Shown: one piece after another, positions 16,293-24,619 of the stretch
How the letters are laid out: each line of letters begins with the position of its first letter
Position numbering within the stretch: the first letter of the stretch is position 1
From: Catenovulum sp. 2E275
GTDB taxonomy: Bacteria; Pseudomonadota; Gammaproteobacteria; Enterobacterales; Alteromonadaceae
NCBI RefSeq assembly: GCF_025515275.1
Contig: NZ_JAOPFU010000039.1
Location: 1-42,792 of the forward strand
Reading direction: 5' to 3'
Length of the DNA stretch: 42,792 nt
Translations under genes and position numbers: made by a program
The notes under the pieces: model-generated
Told to the model about the DNA's origin: nothing
The model's input: only the letters and a program-made list of their open reading frames with translations
The model's database searches: none

Positions 16293-17696
16293 ATGTCTAA
16301 ATTATTATTATGGTCAATAACGGTAGCTGTTGCTGGCTTTTTATTTGGCTTTGATACAGCAGTTATATCTGGTGCAGAGCAAAAAATTCAAAATTTATGG
16401 CAACTTTCGCCATTTGAACATGGTACTTTTATTGTGTCATCAGCTCTATGGGGGACTGTTTTAGGTGCATTAACTGGCAGTATTCCCTGTGATCGTTTAG
16501 GCAGAAAAATAACATTAATATTGATTGGGGTTTTATATTCGGTTTCAGCTTTGGGCAGTGCACTGGCCACAGATGAATATACGTTTGCTATATTAAGATT
16601 TATAGGTGGGATTGGCGTTGGCATATCTTCTATCGCTGTGCCTGCGTATATTTCAGAAGTTGCGCCAGCTCAACATCGAGGTCGATTAGTTGCTCTTTAT
16701 CAATTCCAAATTGTATTTGGAATTTTAATTGCTTTTGTCTCTAATTATTTTATTTCTGGTTTTGCTGATTGGGATTGGCGTTTAATGCTAGGTATAGAAA
16801 CTTTACCTGCTGTAGTTTATTTGCTGATGGTATTAAAAGTACCTGAAAGTCCTCGCTGGTTGATTTTACATAAAAATGATGTTCAAACGAGCCGCAAGAT
16901 ATTAACTGAAATTGGGGAGCAAAATATTGATCAGGTAATTAGCGAAATTAAAGAAAGTAAAACCTCTGATACTGATATTAAACAAGCTAAGCAAGTATTA
17001 AATCAAGTAGAAACTCATAATGTCGCACATGAAATTTCAGATATTATTGAAGAAAAAAAACAAAATGCCCATGCAGGTTTATTCAGCAAAAAATATTCAT
17101 TTCCTATTATGTTGGCATTTCTATTAGCCTTTTTTAATCAACTATCTGGTATCAACTTTATTTTATATTATGCGCCTAGGGTATTTGAAATGGCAGGCTT
17201 AGATGCTAGTGCTTCTTTATTGTCAAGTACGGGGATTGGTCTGACTAACTTAATTTTTACAATGGCCGGTCTGTATTTAATTGATATGCTAGGGCGAAAA
17301 ACATTAATGCTAATTGGCTCTGTTGGTTATATTTTATCTCTAGGTATTGTCGCTTGGGCATTTTCTGGCGGGCAAGGAGGTACGATTGTTGTCATCGCCA
17401 TATTTGGCTTTATTGCTGCACATGCTATTGGTCAGGGCGCTGTCATTTGGGTATTTATTGCAGAAATTTTTCCTAATTCAGTACGGGCAAAAGGTCAAGC
17501 TTTAGGTTCGGGGACTCATTGGGTATTTGCTGCTTTAATCAGCTTAATTATGCCGGTGGCTTTAAGCGCTTTTAGTGCAAGTCATATTTTTATCTTTTTC
17601 ATGGGGATGATGGTTTTACAGCTGTTATATGTTGTGTTTTTAATGCCGGAAACTAAAGGACGAAGTTTAGAGGATATTGCGCATAGTTATAAGTAG
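16293..17696 (+). CDS. MFS sugar:proton symporter (fructose/hexose porter)
   Basis: A 467-residue sugar porter of the GLUT/XylE type with 12 predicted helices. Family motifs appear in order: GFDTAVISGA, CDRLGRK, RFIGGIGVGISS, PESPRWL before the central loop, QLSGINFILYYAP, DMLGRK and PETKGRSLEDI at the end. The cytoplasmic loop near 205-260 is longer than usual and rich in Lys, Glu and Gln. A perfect copy of the locus operator lies just upstream, so it is probably induced with the fructan genes, with fructose a likely substrate. Specificity is inferred only from context. Confidence 0.88.
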   Translation: MSKLLLWSITVAVAGFLFGFDTAVISGAEQKIQNLWQLSPFEHGTFIVSSALWGTVLGALTGSIPCDRLGRKITLILIGVLYSVSALGSALATDEYTFAILRFIGGIGVGISSIAVPAYISEVAPAQHRGRLVALYQFQIVFGILIAFVSNYFISGFADWDWRLMLGIETLPAVVYLLMVLKVPESPRWLILHKNDVQTSRKILTEIGEQNIDQVISEIKESKTSDTDIKQAKQVLNQVETHNVAHEISDIIEEKKQNAHAGLFSKKYSFPIMLAFLLAFFNQLSGINFILYYAPRVFEMAGLDASASLLSSTGIGLTNLIFTMAGLYLIDMLGRKTLMLIGSVGYILSLGIVAWAFSGGQGGTIVVIAIFGFIAAHAIGQGAVIWVFIAEIFPNSVRAKGQALGSGTHWVFAALISLIMPVALSAFSASHIFIFFMGMMVLQLLYVVFLMPETKGRSLEDIAHSYK

Positions 17697-17730
17697 TGTA
17701 AATTAAATTACTTTTTAAGTACGTATTTAT

Positions 17731-17768
17731 ACAGCCGATTTCATTAATTAACATCGGCTGTTATTCTT
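17731..17768 (+). terminator. terminator-like hairpin after the sugar porter
   Basis: ACAGCCGAT (17731-17739) pairs with ATCGGCTGT (17753-17761), a 9-bp stem with a 13-base loop. Only a broken T tract follows. Confidence 0.55.
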
Positions 17769-17826
17769 GGTATTTAACTTGAGGTGATTTATGATAAACC
17801 TATATATTTAATAATAAGATCATAGT

Positions 17827-18648
17827 ATGCCAATAACTAATAATCTGACAGAGCAAGATATTCAACGACTTTCGGATACGCTAGTATCTGCCCGTAAAGC
17901 ACAGCGTGCACTGAATGAGTTTCCTCAGCCTGTGCCCGATACACTTGAGCAGGCTTATCAAATTCAGGATTTATCTATGGCGGATTATCAGGATGAATTA
18001 GTTGGCTGGAAAGTTGGGGTTGTGCCTGAGCATTTACGCGAGCAATATCGCGCAGAGCGTTTGATGGGGCCAATTTATAAAGGTTTGTGCCATTTTTTAA
18101 AAGCTGCGCATACAAATGGTGAAGTGCTGGAAGTGCCTATTTTTGCCAAAGGATTTGCGGCAGTTGAGGCTGAGCTCATTTTTGAAGTTGCAGAAGATAT
18201 TGCGCCCGGCTCAGTTGATACCAGCGCAGAGTTAACCCATTTGGTAAAAAATGTATATGCCGGCATTGAAATTGCCAGTAGCCCAGTACCGGATCTAAAT
18301 AACTATGGCCCAGCTGCAATTATCAGCGATTTTGGCAATAACAATGGCATGATAGTGGGCGCTGCAATTGATAACTGGCAGCAGACTATTGCAAATATTC
18401 AAACTCAGGTTTGGATTGACGATAAGCTAATTAATCAAGCGCCAGCCAATGCCGTGTTGAATGGACCTATGGCCGCATTTAGCTATTTAATTGAGTGCTG
18501 CGCAGAGCGTGAAATTAGTTTAAAACGTGGAGCATTAATTTGTACCGGCGCAATTACTGGTGTGCACGAAGCTAAAGCAGGATCATGTTCTACTGTCGAT
18601 TTTGGTTTGGCTGGACAACTTAACATTAAACTGACCGATTTTTGCTAA
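17827..18648 (+). CDS. 2-keto-4-pentenoate hydratase family protein (MhpD-like), copy 2
   Basis: A 273-residue paralogue of the gene at 14092, clearly diverged. It keeps GWKVG near residue 60, the acidic metal motif EAELIFEV near residue 117, IEIASS and the C-terminal ICTGAITG. FAH-fold enzymes of this branch hydrate or decarboxylate oxo acids with a divalent metal. It sits downstream of the sugar porter, past a weak hairpin and without an operator of its own, and could be expressed by read-through. A role in handling 2-oxo acids from sugar acids is possible. The substrate is unknown. Confidence 0.8.
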   Translation: MPITNNLTEQDIQRLSDTLVSARKAQRALNEFPQPVPDTLEQAYQIQDLSMADYQDELVGWKVGVVPEHLREQYRAERLMGPIYKGLCHFLKAAHTNGEVLEVPIFAKGFAAVEAELIFEVAEDIAPGSVDTSAELTHLVKNVYAGIEIASSPVPDLNNYGPAAIISDFGNNNGMIVGAAIDNWQQTIANIQTQVWIDDKLINQAPANAVLNGPMAAFSYLIECCAEREISLKRGALICTGAITGVHEAKAGSCSTVDFGLAGQLNIKLTDFC

Positions 18649-18662
18649 TCGGCCAGTTTTTT
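18628..18662. terminator. bidirectional terminator between hydratase and LamG gene
   Basis: AAACTG-CCGATT (18628-18640) pairs with AATCGG-CAGTTT (18647-18659) and is followed by more T. It overlaps the hydratase stop codon. It has A residues on its left flank, so it could serve the convergent gene as well. Confidence 0.7.
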
Positions 18663-18663
18663 A

Positions 18664-19335
18664 CTAGGGGATGACTTTAAGCATTTCTGCCTGAGTTAAT
18701 ACTCGATTAGTCGCTCTGAGTTGTTTGATTTCACCATGAAAATAATGCACTTGATTCATTCGTGCGCCAACTGAGGTGTGGGCAACTTTTGCCATTGGCG
18801 AAAATTGCACTGTGTTGCTTAGCTCTTGTTTGCCATTAACAAATGAACTGAATTTGCCGTTTTGGTAAGTAATCGCAATATTAAACCATTGGTTAATCGG
18901 ATGCGTAAATTGGCTGTCGATTAGGGTATATCTTGAGTCACCATCCATTAAAAATGCATCTAAATACCACTCGTTTTTATCATTAAAGCGCATCTCTAAG
19001 GTTAATCTGTGTTTTGGATTCTCTGGGTTTTCAATATGGACAATTCTTGGCTCTCTGCCCTTTTCGGTTGGGGTGAGCGGTTTTGCAATAAGCTCTAAAG
19101 TAAACGCTTGCATACCGGCAATAATATTCCCCTCTAAATGCATGCGCTCATTATTGCCGTTGAATAAAACGCTGTTGCCAGATTCGGTTATTTTAGGTTG
19201 CCCCTCAAGTTTGGTGGTATAGCCACCAACTTTGGTTAAATTGTTAAAATACCAGTTTTGGTTATCACTTGCTTGTAATTGCCAGCTTAGTATTAAACCA
19301 ATAAAACCGCCGAATAATTTAGTGAGTTTGCGCAT
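18664..19335 (-). CDS. secreted LamG-like (concanavalin fold) protein
   Basis: A 223-residue exported protein. The signal peptide ends near LQAS|DN, and one jelly-roll domain of the LamG/Laminin_G_3 type follows (FTLELIAKP, INQWFNIAITYQNGKFSSFVNGK, HYFHGEIKQLRATNRVLTQAEM). Such domains bind carbohydrate or accompany polysaccharide-degrading enzymes. GGAGG precedes the ATG. It overlaps the end of the PL10-like gene by 17 bases, so the two are translated together and probably act on the same polymer. No catalytic residues are recognisable, so a binding role is more likely than an enzyme. Confidence 0.75.
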   Translation of the reverse strand: MRKLTKLFGGFIGLILSWQLQASDNQNWYFNNLTKVGGYTTKLEGQPKITESGNSVLFNGNNERMHLEGNIIAGMQAFTLELIAKPLTPTEKGREPRIVHIENPENPKHRLTLEMRFNDKNEWYLDAFLMDGDSRYTLIDSQFTHPINQWFNIAITYQNGKFSSFVNGKQELSNTVQFSPMAKVAHTSVGARMNQVHYFHGEIKQLRATNRVLTQAEMLKVIP

Positions 19336-20920
19336 TTTGTGCCTCCAGATAAGTTAATAAACTGCTCATATTTTTAAGGTATTCTTTTAAGGTAATGCCG
19401 GTGAGTGGCTGTGAATTTGGGTAAGGTGACGTGTCGTAGTTATCGCCAACAAAGCTGGTGCGATAATCACCGTCTGCGATTTTTTCTGGCGCAGAACCAA
19501 GATATGGGTGAGTAATATAGTCGATTTGAGCAGGCCAGTAACCTTGTTGGTTGAGCGCTGCTATAATGTCGGCAATGGTTTTATCCTGCCTTTTAGCGTA
19601 TCGGTTTACCACAAATAAATCGGGTAGATTGGGTAAATTATCTATTAGTAAATTAGATGTTTGCTTGTTTTTCGGTAATGGATTTTGGATTAGGGATTGA
19701 TACTGTTGTTTAAGCGCTTGCGTATCAATGCGGCCAATCGATGGATAATGTGCAATCTGATATTCCGGCTGATAATCCACATAATACTTACCGTTCGTTA
19801 CATTTGAGCCGCTGCGGTGCAAAAATAAAGTTTTATTTGTACCTATTTCTACCATACGCGGATGAGTTCGACCATTTTTGATTAACTCAGGCGCGAGTTT
19901 AAGCGAATCAAGCCAGTCGATACTTTGCATTATGCCTGTGAGGTATTTTTTATCTGCGGTGAGCTGGTAAAACTGCATTAATAAATAAAGATTATGGACT
20001 GTGGTTGAGGTCGAAACGGATTTTGGTTCATAGCTTCTGGCAGATGCCGGTTTAAAATCTTGAGTGTATTGCAACGCCCAGCCCGGTTGTGGTATGGGGA
20101 GTTTAAGTTTAACAAACGCATCCATCGCTTTAAATATGGCCGATTCTAATTTGGGTTTAAGTTTAGGATCGTCCAGCGTTTTTAAACAATAAGCGAGTAA
20201 TTTTAAATTATTGGCTGCCACATCGTCATTAAAGGTAATGTTAGCTGAATAATCTGCTTGCCCTTTTACTGAGTAACTTTTTGCTGGTGGAAAACGCTGC
20301 GGCCAGCCACCAACTGGGTACTGGCTGTCTAATACAAACTGAATCGCTTGATATAAAGGCTGACGATACTCAGGTGATTTTTTGGTTAAATATAACCGGA
20401 GTAAAAAAACCGAGGCTTCGTAAGTGCCGCCATCATCAAATGTTGCATTGCCATAATAATGCTGAAATTCTTCCAGCCGCCAGCCGTTTTTGCCTATGGT
20501 GTTGTACCATTGTTTTAACGATGCTTCACCCGCCAGATCAAACATATAATTCCAGCCCCCACTTGGATGCTGGCCTTTAATTAACGCAGATGCAACGCCT
20601 TGTGCTGCTTTGTAATAGCTTTCATCTTGAGTGATATGGTAAGCATCTAAATATAAATGCCCCATAGTGGCAGTGCCGGGTGGCTGCACCCAAACCATAG
20701 TGGGTTTGGCTTCCATTTCACCCCAGCGTCTGGAAAAATCCGGTAAATAAGACCAAACATATCCGCCCTGATAACTCACGGTTTCTGTCATAAATTGAGT
20801 TGCGCGCTGCATTGTTTTTGTGACATCAACTTTGGATACTTCACTGGCAAGCAACATATTGGGCATAGCTAAGCTGAGCAAGGTAAACAGGCGGATTATT
20901 AATACTTTAGTTTTATTCAC
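19319..20920 (-). CDS. PL10-like polysaccharide lyase (pectate lyase family)
   Basis: A 533-residue secreted protein with a signal peptide of about 25 residues. The fold is alpha/alpha-toroid-like and similar to family PL10 pectate lyases. Visible motifs are SGGWNYMFD, FDDGGTYEASVFLLRLY, YPVGGWPQRFP, NITFNDDVAANNLKLL and PASARSYEPKS. The PL10 segment that normally reads VWGQQHD is replaced by PGWALQYTQD, so substrate or chemistry may differ. The start is GTG with GAGGTG upstream; the nearby ATG runs straight into a stop. A weak operator-like sequence lies at 20936, so membership of the fructan regulon is uncertain. Confidence 0.75.
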   Translation of the reverse strand: MNKTKVLIIRLFTLLSLAMPNMLLASEVSKVDVTKTMQRATQFMTETVSYQGGYVWSYLPDFSRRWGEMEAKPTMVWVQPPGTATMGHLYLDAYHITQDESYYKAAQGVASALIKGQHPSGGWNYMFDLAGEASLKQWYNTIGKNGWRLEEFQHYYGNATFDDGGTYEASVFLLRLYLTKKSPEYRQPLYQAIQFVLDSQYPVGGWPQRFPPAKSYSVKGQADYSANITFNDDVAANNLKLLAYCLKTLDDPKLKPKLESAIFKAMDAFVKLKLPIPQPGWALQYTQDFKPASARSYEPKSVSTSTTVHNLYLLMQFYQLTADKKYLTGIMQSIDWLDSLKLAPELIKNGRTHPRMVEIGTNKTLFLHRSGSNVTNGKYYVDYQPEYQIAHYPSIGRIDTQALKQQYQSLIQNPLPKNKQTSNLLIDNLPNLPDLFVVNRYAKRQDKTIADIIAALNQQGYWPAQIDYITHPYLGSAPEKIADGDYRTSFVGDNYDTSPYPNSQPLTGITLKEYLKNMSSLLTYLEAQNAQTH

Positions 20921-20935
20921 ATTTCACCTCTTAAA

Positions 20936-20945
20936 ATAAGGTTGT
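20936..20945. promoter_or_regulatory. weak operator-like site upstream of the PL10-like gene
   Basis: ATAAGGTTGT matches 8 of 10 positions of ACAACGTTGT and lies 15 bases before the GTG start. The match is marginal and included because of its location. Confidence 0.3.
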
Positions 20946-21084
20946 TATCGGATATGTTTTATTAAAAGCTGGAAAATAGGTCGCCTTTAATACTGGAACT
21001 TTTATAGGTTAGGTAAGTTGATGAGGAGATATTCTAATCAAAGTTTTAATAAATAAAACATTTTTTTAACTTTTAATTGTACGG

Positions 21085-21120
21085 TAAAAAAGTTAAAAAG
21101 CCGGAGTTTTGTCCGGCTCA
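21085..21120 (-). terminator. terminator of the fructokinase gene
   Basis: AGCCGGA (21099-21105) pairs with TCCGGCT (21112-21118). On the minus strand the stem is followed by TTTTTAACTTTTTT. Confidence 0.8.
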
Positions 21121-21134
21121 AATTTGTACTGTTT

Positions 21135-22085
21135 TTACTGCTTTAGCGCTCGTGTTGTCTTTATAATGGTTTGGTAATCATTAAGACCTGTCATTGGGCC
21201 ATAGTGTTCACATACTAAACCACTAACTTTATTAGCAAATAAAACATATTCAGATAAAGTTTGGTAATCAGAGGTTGGCTGTTGTGCTAATTGAAATAAT
21301 AACGCACCAATAAATGCATCTCCTGCACCTGTAGTATCGATTGGAGTTATTTGATAGGCCGGGATAATTGATTTTTGCGCTACAGTCGATAAATAACAAC
21401 CTTTGGCGCCTATCGTTACCGTAATTATTTTTACCCCTAGCTCATGTAACTGGTCGCAGCCTTTAGCTAAATCTGATTGACCTGTGAGTAACTCTAGCTC
21501 TTCTTCACTTACCTTAACCATGTCAGCCAATTTGATAAACTCAAGACTTTTTTCAATAAACTCAGCTAAGCGGTTAGGCCATAAATCCACTCGGTAATTT
21601 GGATCAAAGCTAATGAGCTGTTGATTATGTTTAGCGGTTTGAGCCGTTTTAAGGTAGGTTTGATATAAAGTATCCCCTAACAATGCGGTGGCTGCACCCA
21701 AATGCAAAATAGCATTATCTAATAGTTGATTAATTTGGGTTTGAGTTAAATCAAAATCAGAGTCTGCACCCCGATTAAATACAAAATCCCTTTCTCCATC
21801 AGCCATTAAAGAAATAAAAGCCATTGTTGTTGGTTTTAAACTGCGCTTAATAAATTCAGTTTTGACACCATATTGAGTTAGTTCATTGATTAAGCTGTCG
21901 CCAAACGGATCATGACCAACCGCACCTGCAAATAAACTTGAACCGCCAAGTTTTGCAATGCAAGCTGCAACATTAGCCGGAGCACCGCCAGATTTTTTTA
22001 TAAAATGAGTAGAATCAGCCATGCTGGTATTCTGATCTGTGCATACAAAATCAATCAGAGTTTCACCCATACAAACCACGTTCAT
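21135..22085 (-). CDS. PfkB-family fructokinase
   Basis: A 316-residue ribokinase-fold sugar kinase. GETLIDFV at the start and SGGAPANVAACIAKLG near residue 32 are typical of fructokinases. The anion hole and catalytic Asp lie in DTTGAGDAF near residue 250. It would phosphorylate fructose to fructose 6-phosphate after import. A perfect operator copy lies 65 bases upstream, between this gene and the LacI gene, so it has its own controlled promoter and a strong terminator downstream. Other PfkB sugar kinases (for example 2-keto-3-deoxygluconate kinase) look similar, but the fructan context favours fructose. Confidence 0.85.
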   Translation of the reverse strand: MNVVCMGETLIDFVCTDQNTSMADSTHFIKKSGGAPANVAACIAKLGGSSLFAGAVGHDPFGDSLINELTQYGVKTEFIKRSLKPTTMAFISLMADGERDFVFNRGADSDFDLTQTQINQLLDNAILHLGAATALLGDTLYQTYLKTAQTAKHNQQLISFDPNYRVDLWPNRLAEFIEKSLEFIKLADMVKVSEEELELLTGQSDLAKGCDQLHELGVKIITVTIGAKGCYLSTVAQKSIIPAYQITPIDTTGAGDAFIGALLFQLAQQPTSDYQTLSEYVLFANKVSGLVCEHYGPMTGLNDYQTIIKTTRALKQ

Positions 22086-22148
22086 TGTTCGATTCCTGTA
22101 TTACCAAAATATTAACATTTTATAATTATGCATTATTTTGAAATTTTG

Positions 22149-22159
22149 GACAACGTTGT
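22149..22159. promoter_or_regulatory. fructan LacI operator upstream of fructokinase
   Basis: GACAACGTTGT, with perfect palindrome ACAACGTTGT at 22150-22159, in the gap between the regulator and kinase genes. Confidence 0.8.
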
Positions 22160-22182
22160 TATATTGTCTTCTTGTTGTGCTA

Positions 22183-23184
22183 TCAAAAAGAGGCTCGATC
22201 ACACAACAGACAAGGCATTTTATATTCTGAAATATCACCTGGTTTTTTTATTTCAGATAACAAACGGCTAACAGCCAAGCGTCCCATTTCATAGTAGGGT
22301 AGAGCCATAGTTGATAAACCCGGCTCTAAAATTTCAGGAATATCATGCCAATTATCAAAGCTGGCAACGCCAATATCTTTTCCAACCGTTAATCCTAAAC
22401 GCTCAATAACAAAATAAACTTTGATCGCGGCTAAATCTTTACCGCATAAAACCGCATCTGGTTTAAATTCGCTAATCACCTGTTTTGCAACTTTACTGGC
22501 TATATTAATGGTTTCTCCATTTATAACCGTTTCAATTGCGCTGATATGTCTATTTTGCTCTGCAATTCCATATTCATTAAGTGCTTTTATATATCCTTGT
22601 TGGCGTTGCTTGGCAGCTATTATTTGAGGATTTAAATTTAAAAAAGCAATTTTTCGATAACCTTTATATAAAAGCTGTTTGGTAATGTAATAACCGGCTT
22701 GTTCATCGTCAGGCACTATCGCAGGAAAGTCGTTATCGGTACTTATACAATTAACTAAAACGGTTGGCAGGGTTTTAAATAGCTTTGAAAAACTAACTGC
22801 TTGATGATACATGGCACCATAAATAATGCCTTCTGCTCTATGTTGTAGGCATTCTTCATATAATTTATCTTTATCTGGATTATTAGGATCGAGGTTAAAT
22901 ACCATTAAGGTTTTTCCTTTTTCCCACGCCATATCCTGCGCGCCTTTTAAAATAGCAACTGAAGCGGGTGTTGTTGATATTTCATCTGAAATAAAACCAA
23001 TAATATCACTTTGTTTTTTTCTAACTAAACTGGCAGCTTTATTTGGCCGGTAACCTAATTGTTGAATGGCTTTTTCTACTTTAACAATATTAGCTGGTTT
23101 TACACCCGGTTCTTTATTCACAACCCGTGAAACCGTTTTAAACGAAACACCAGCCAACTCAGCGACCTGTTTAATTGTGACCAT
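22183..23184 (-). CDS. LacI-family regulator 1 of the fructan locus
   Basis: 333 residues. The helix-turn-helix (VTIKQVAELAGVSFKTVSRVVN) and hinge are at the N-terminus, followed by a periplasmic-binding-protein-like effector domain (IIGFISDEISTTPASV, GVASFDNWHDIPEIL). It is a close paralogue of the regulator at 31985, and the recognition helix VSFKTVSRVVN is identical. It is divergent from the sugar-binding-protein gene, and an operator copy in that promoter region suggests autoregulation. The effector is probably fructose, a fructose phosphate or an oligofructan, by context only. Confidence 0.87.
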   Translation of the reverse strand: MVTIKQVAELAGVSFKTVSRVVNKEPGVKPANIVKVEKAIQQLGYRPNKAASLVRKKQSDIIGFISDEISTTPASVAILKGAQDMAWEKGKTLMVFNLDPNNPDKDKLYEECLQHRAEGIIYGAMYHQAVSFSKLFKTLPTVLVNCISTDNDFPAIVPDDEQAGYYITKQLLYKGYRKIAFLNLNPQIIAAKQRQQGYIKALNEYGIAEQNRHISAIETVINGETINIASKVAKQVISEFKPDAVLCGKDLAAIKVYFVIERLGLTVGKDIGVASFDNWHDIPEILEPGLSTMALPYYEMGRLAVSRLLSEIKKPGDISEYKMPCLLCDRASF

Positions 23185-23233
23185 AAATTTATCAGCTAAA
23201 GAATGAGTAGAGATTCATTAAATACTAAATTAA

Positions 23234-23244
23234 ATAACGTTGTC
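23234..23244. promoter_or_regulatory. fructan LacI operator in the divergent lacI/ABC promoter
   Basis: ATAACGTTGTC is GACAACGTTAT on the other strand, one base from the locus consensus. It lies 83 bases before the binding-protein ATG and 50 bases from the regulator ATG. Confidence 0.72.
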
Positions 23245-23326
23245 AAATTGGTTAAATATCGGATGACATTTATCAGCTGACATGAGAATATGTCAAGTGT
23301 TTTAATATTTTGTACTTTTATTGTAA

Positions 23327-24592
23327 ATGAAACTCTGCTCGGTTCTGTATTTATTGCTACTTTGCTGCGTTAGTTATGCGTCAGCAAAGCCAATTGAATT
23401 GTGGCGTACGCTTACTGCGCCAGATGAAATGCAAGTATTTGAGCAACAAGTAAAACGTTTCAACCAGCTTAATCCTCAAACTGAAATTATAGTCGAAGCC
23501 ATACCACACGGTAGTTACAGTGACTCGGTTATCGGTGGTGCCCTAGCTAAAGATTTACCTTGTATTCTGGCGGTAGATCAGCCCAATGTTGCCAATTATG
23601 CTTGGTCTGGTTTAATTCAGCCTTTATATGATCTTTCTGAAAATAATCTAACTAATCAGTTAATTAAAGCGGCTACGGTTAAGCGGATAAACCCAAGTGG
23701 CATCGGCATTTACCAAAACAAAGTTTATTCATTAGGCGCATTTGATATTGCTTTAGCTATGTTTACTCGAAAAAGCTTAATTCATCAGCTTAAAGTTCGT
23801 CTACCGAGTGTTGAACAACCCTGGTCGGTTGAAGAATTTGAACATATTTTGCAAAAAATTAAGCAATTAAACCAATATAAATACACGCTAAATTTAAACT
23901 TATCTGGTGTTGGTGAATGGTCAAGTTATGCTTTTTTACCTATGTTGAAAAGTAGTGGGGCAGATTTAATTGAACGTAAAAATTATCGTAAGTCAGAAGG
24001 GATTTTAAACTCTCAAGCTGCGATTAATTGGGGCACATGGCTACAAAATACAATTAATTCTGGTTTTACGCAGGTACAAACTGGCGAACATGCTTTGTTT
24101 GAACGCGGCTTAGTCGCAATTGATTATAACGGTAGTTGGATGATTGACCGGTATAAAAAAGCACTGGGCGACGATTTATTAATTCTACCGACGATTGATT
24201 TTGGTCATGGTGCGTATATTGGGGGTGGCAGTTGGCATTATTCAATAACCCGTCAGTGCAAACAGCCGAAAGTGGCGGCTCGATTTATTGAATTTATTAT
24301 GTCCGATCAGCAAATTAGCTATTTTAGTGAACATACTGGTTTTATTCCAACGTCACAAACGGCGGCTCAGCATACTCGTTTATACCGGCCGCAAGGTGAG
24401 CTATATCGGCTGTATCAAATGTCGGCTGAGCATGTTGTCATGCGTCCTGCAACTCCTGGATATCCGGCTATTTCTAATATTTTTGCTCAGGCTATCCGGC
24501 GAATAAGTGAGGGTGAACAGGTACAAACCGCATTTGACAGAGCCGTTGATGAAATAGAACAAAATATTTTAGATAACCGCGGTTATCGATAA
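23327..24592 (+). CDS. sugar ABC transporter substrate-binding protein (CUT1)
   Basis: A 421-residue extracellular binding protein of family 1. The signal peptide ends near YASA|KP without a lipobox Cys, so it should be a free periplasmic protein. IELWRTLTAPDE opens the mature domain, and IGGGSWHYSITRQCKQPKVAARFIEFIMS is typical of the second lobe. The ribosome site is weak. The first permease gene starts 27 bases downstream. Likely ligands are fructo-oligosaccharides released by the two GH32 proteins encoded after the permeases. This is inferred from operon order and the shared operator, not from the binding pocket. Confidence 0.85.
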   Translation: MKLCSVLYLLLLCCVSYASAKPIELWRTLTAPDEMQVFEQQVKRFNQLNPQTEIIVEAIPHGSYSDSVIGGALAKDLPCILAVDQPNVANYAWSGLIQPLYDLSENNLTNQLIKAATVKRINPSGIGIYQNKVYSLGAFDIALAMFTRKSLIHQLKVRLPSVEQPWSVEEFEHILQKIKQLNQYKYTLNLNLSGVGEWSSYAFLPMLKSSGADLIERKNYRKSEGILNSQAAINWGTWLQNTINSGFTQVQTGEHALFERGLVAIDYNGSWMIDRYKKALGDDLLILPTIDFGHGAYIGGGSWHYSITRQCKQPKVAARFIEFIMSDQQISYFSEHTGFIPTSQTAAQHTRLYRPQGELYRLYQMSAEHVVMRPATPGYPAISNIFAQAIRRISEGEQVQTAFDRAVDEIEQNILDNRGYR

Positions 24593-24619
24593 ATAGATTA
24601 TGTGTGAATTCAGGTTGAT

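Noticed and set aside
20281-20580. A 99-codon frame opposite the PL10-like gene
   Set aside because: It is antisense to a strongly supported gene and its composition is that of a shadow frame.
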